Origin: Roseimaritima sp.
Lineage (GTDB): Bacteria; Planctomycetota; Planctomycetia; Pirellulales; Pirellulaceae
Assembly: GCA_007124075.1 (NCBI GenBank)
Contig: SLFV01000568.1
Location: forward strand, 1 to 8,898
DNA length: 8,898 nucleotides
Reading direction: 5' to 3'
The DNA itself is not shown here. Below are more notes on the stretch, generated by a model that made no database searches, was not told where the DNA came from, and saw only the letters and a program-made list of their open reading frames with translations. Position 1 is the stretch's first letter.

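Overview
The whole window is the inside of one giant protein-coding gene on the + strand. Reading frame 1 (codons starting at base 1) has no stop codon across all 8898 bases, which is 2966 codons, and it is open at both ends. There is no start codon, ribosome binding site, promoter, signal peptide, stop or terminator here, and no RNA gene, mobile element or CRISPR array was seen. Residue numbers below count from the first codon of the window (residue n ends at base 3n).

The translation is a chain of extracellular beta-rich modules. It contains PPC-type (bacterial pre-peptidase C-terminal) beta-sandwiches with a DVD-type motif, right-handed parallel beta-helix segments, an FN3-like sandwich, a MAM-like jelly roll and a recurring 'FEF' module with a T-F-T...F-E-F...A-I-N signature. 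This assembly, the roughly 58 % GC of stretches counted by eye, and blocks such as FVDK...PGDIVRIVGNGG, SPDSFEET and DDTDIVH match, from memory, the giant surface or secreted proteins of Planctomycetota. A Pirellulaceae (Rhodopirellula-like) source is the best guess. No database search was possible.

Layout: 82-792 PPC sandwich P1, split by an inserted segment (277-594, M1). 808-918 acidic Gly/Asp linker ending in FWF. 955-1260 FEF module M2. 1261-1563 beta-helix entry block. 1510-2121 helix H1. 2122-2295 DxDIVH repeat R1. 2320-2622 FN3-like domain. 2644-3285 helix H2. 3286-3480 repeat R2. 3481-3840 helix H3. 3841-4383 PPC P2. 4528-5070 PPC-like P3. 5245-5808 PPC P4. 5821-6237 MAM-like jelly roll. 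6418-6690 FEF module M3. 6721-7140 helix-like H4. 7168-7548 FEF module M4. 7657-8166 PPC P5. 8230-8610 FEF module M5. 8611-8898 start of a further helix block that runs off the window.

The parts read as a long extracellular stalk. Beta-helices would be the rigid rods, with PPC, FN3-like and jelly-roll sandwiches as spacers or ligand-binding heads, and the FEF modules mark several joints between sandwich and helix. No catalytic domain is recognisable. The encoded segment has no cysteine at all and only about 19 lysines, which suits an exported, non-disulphide giant protein. Its biological role (adhesion, cell contact, surface coat or prey capture) cannot be decided from this window.
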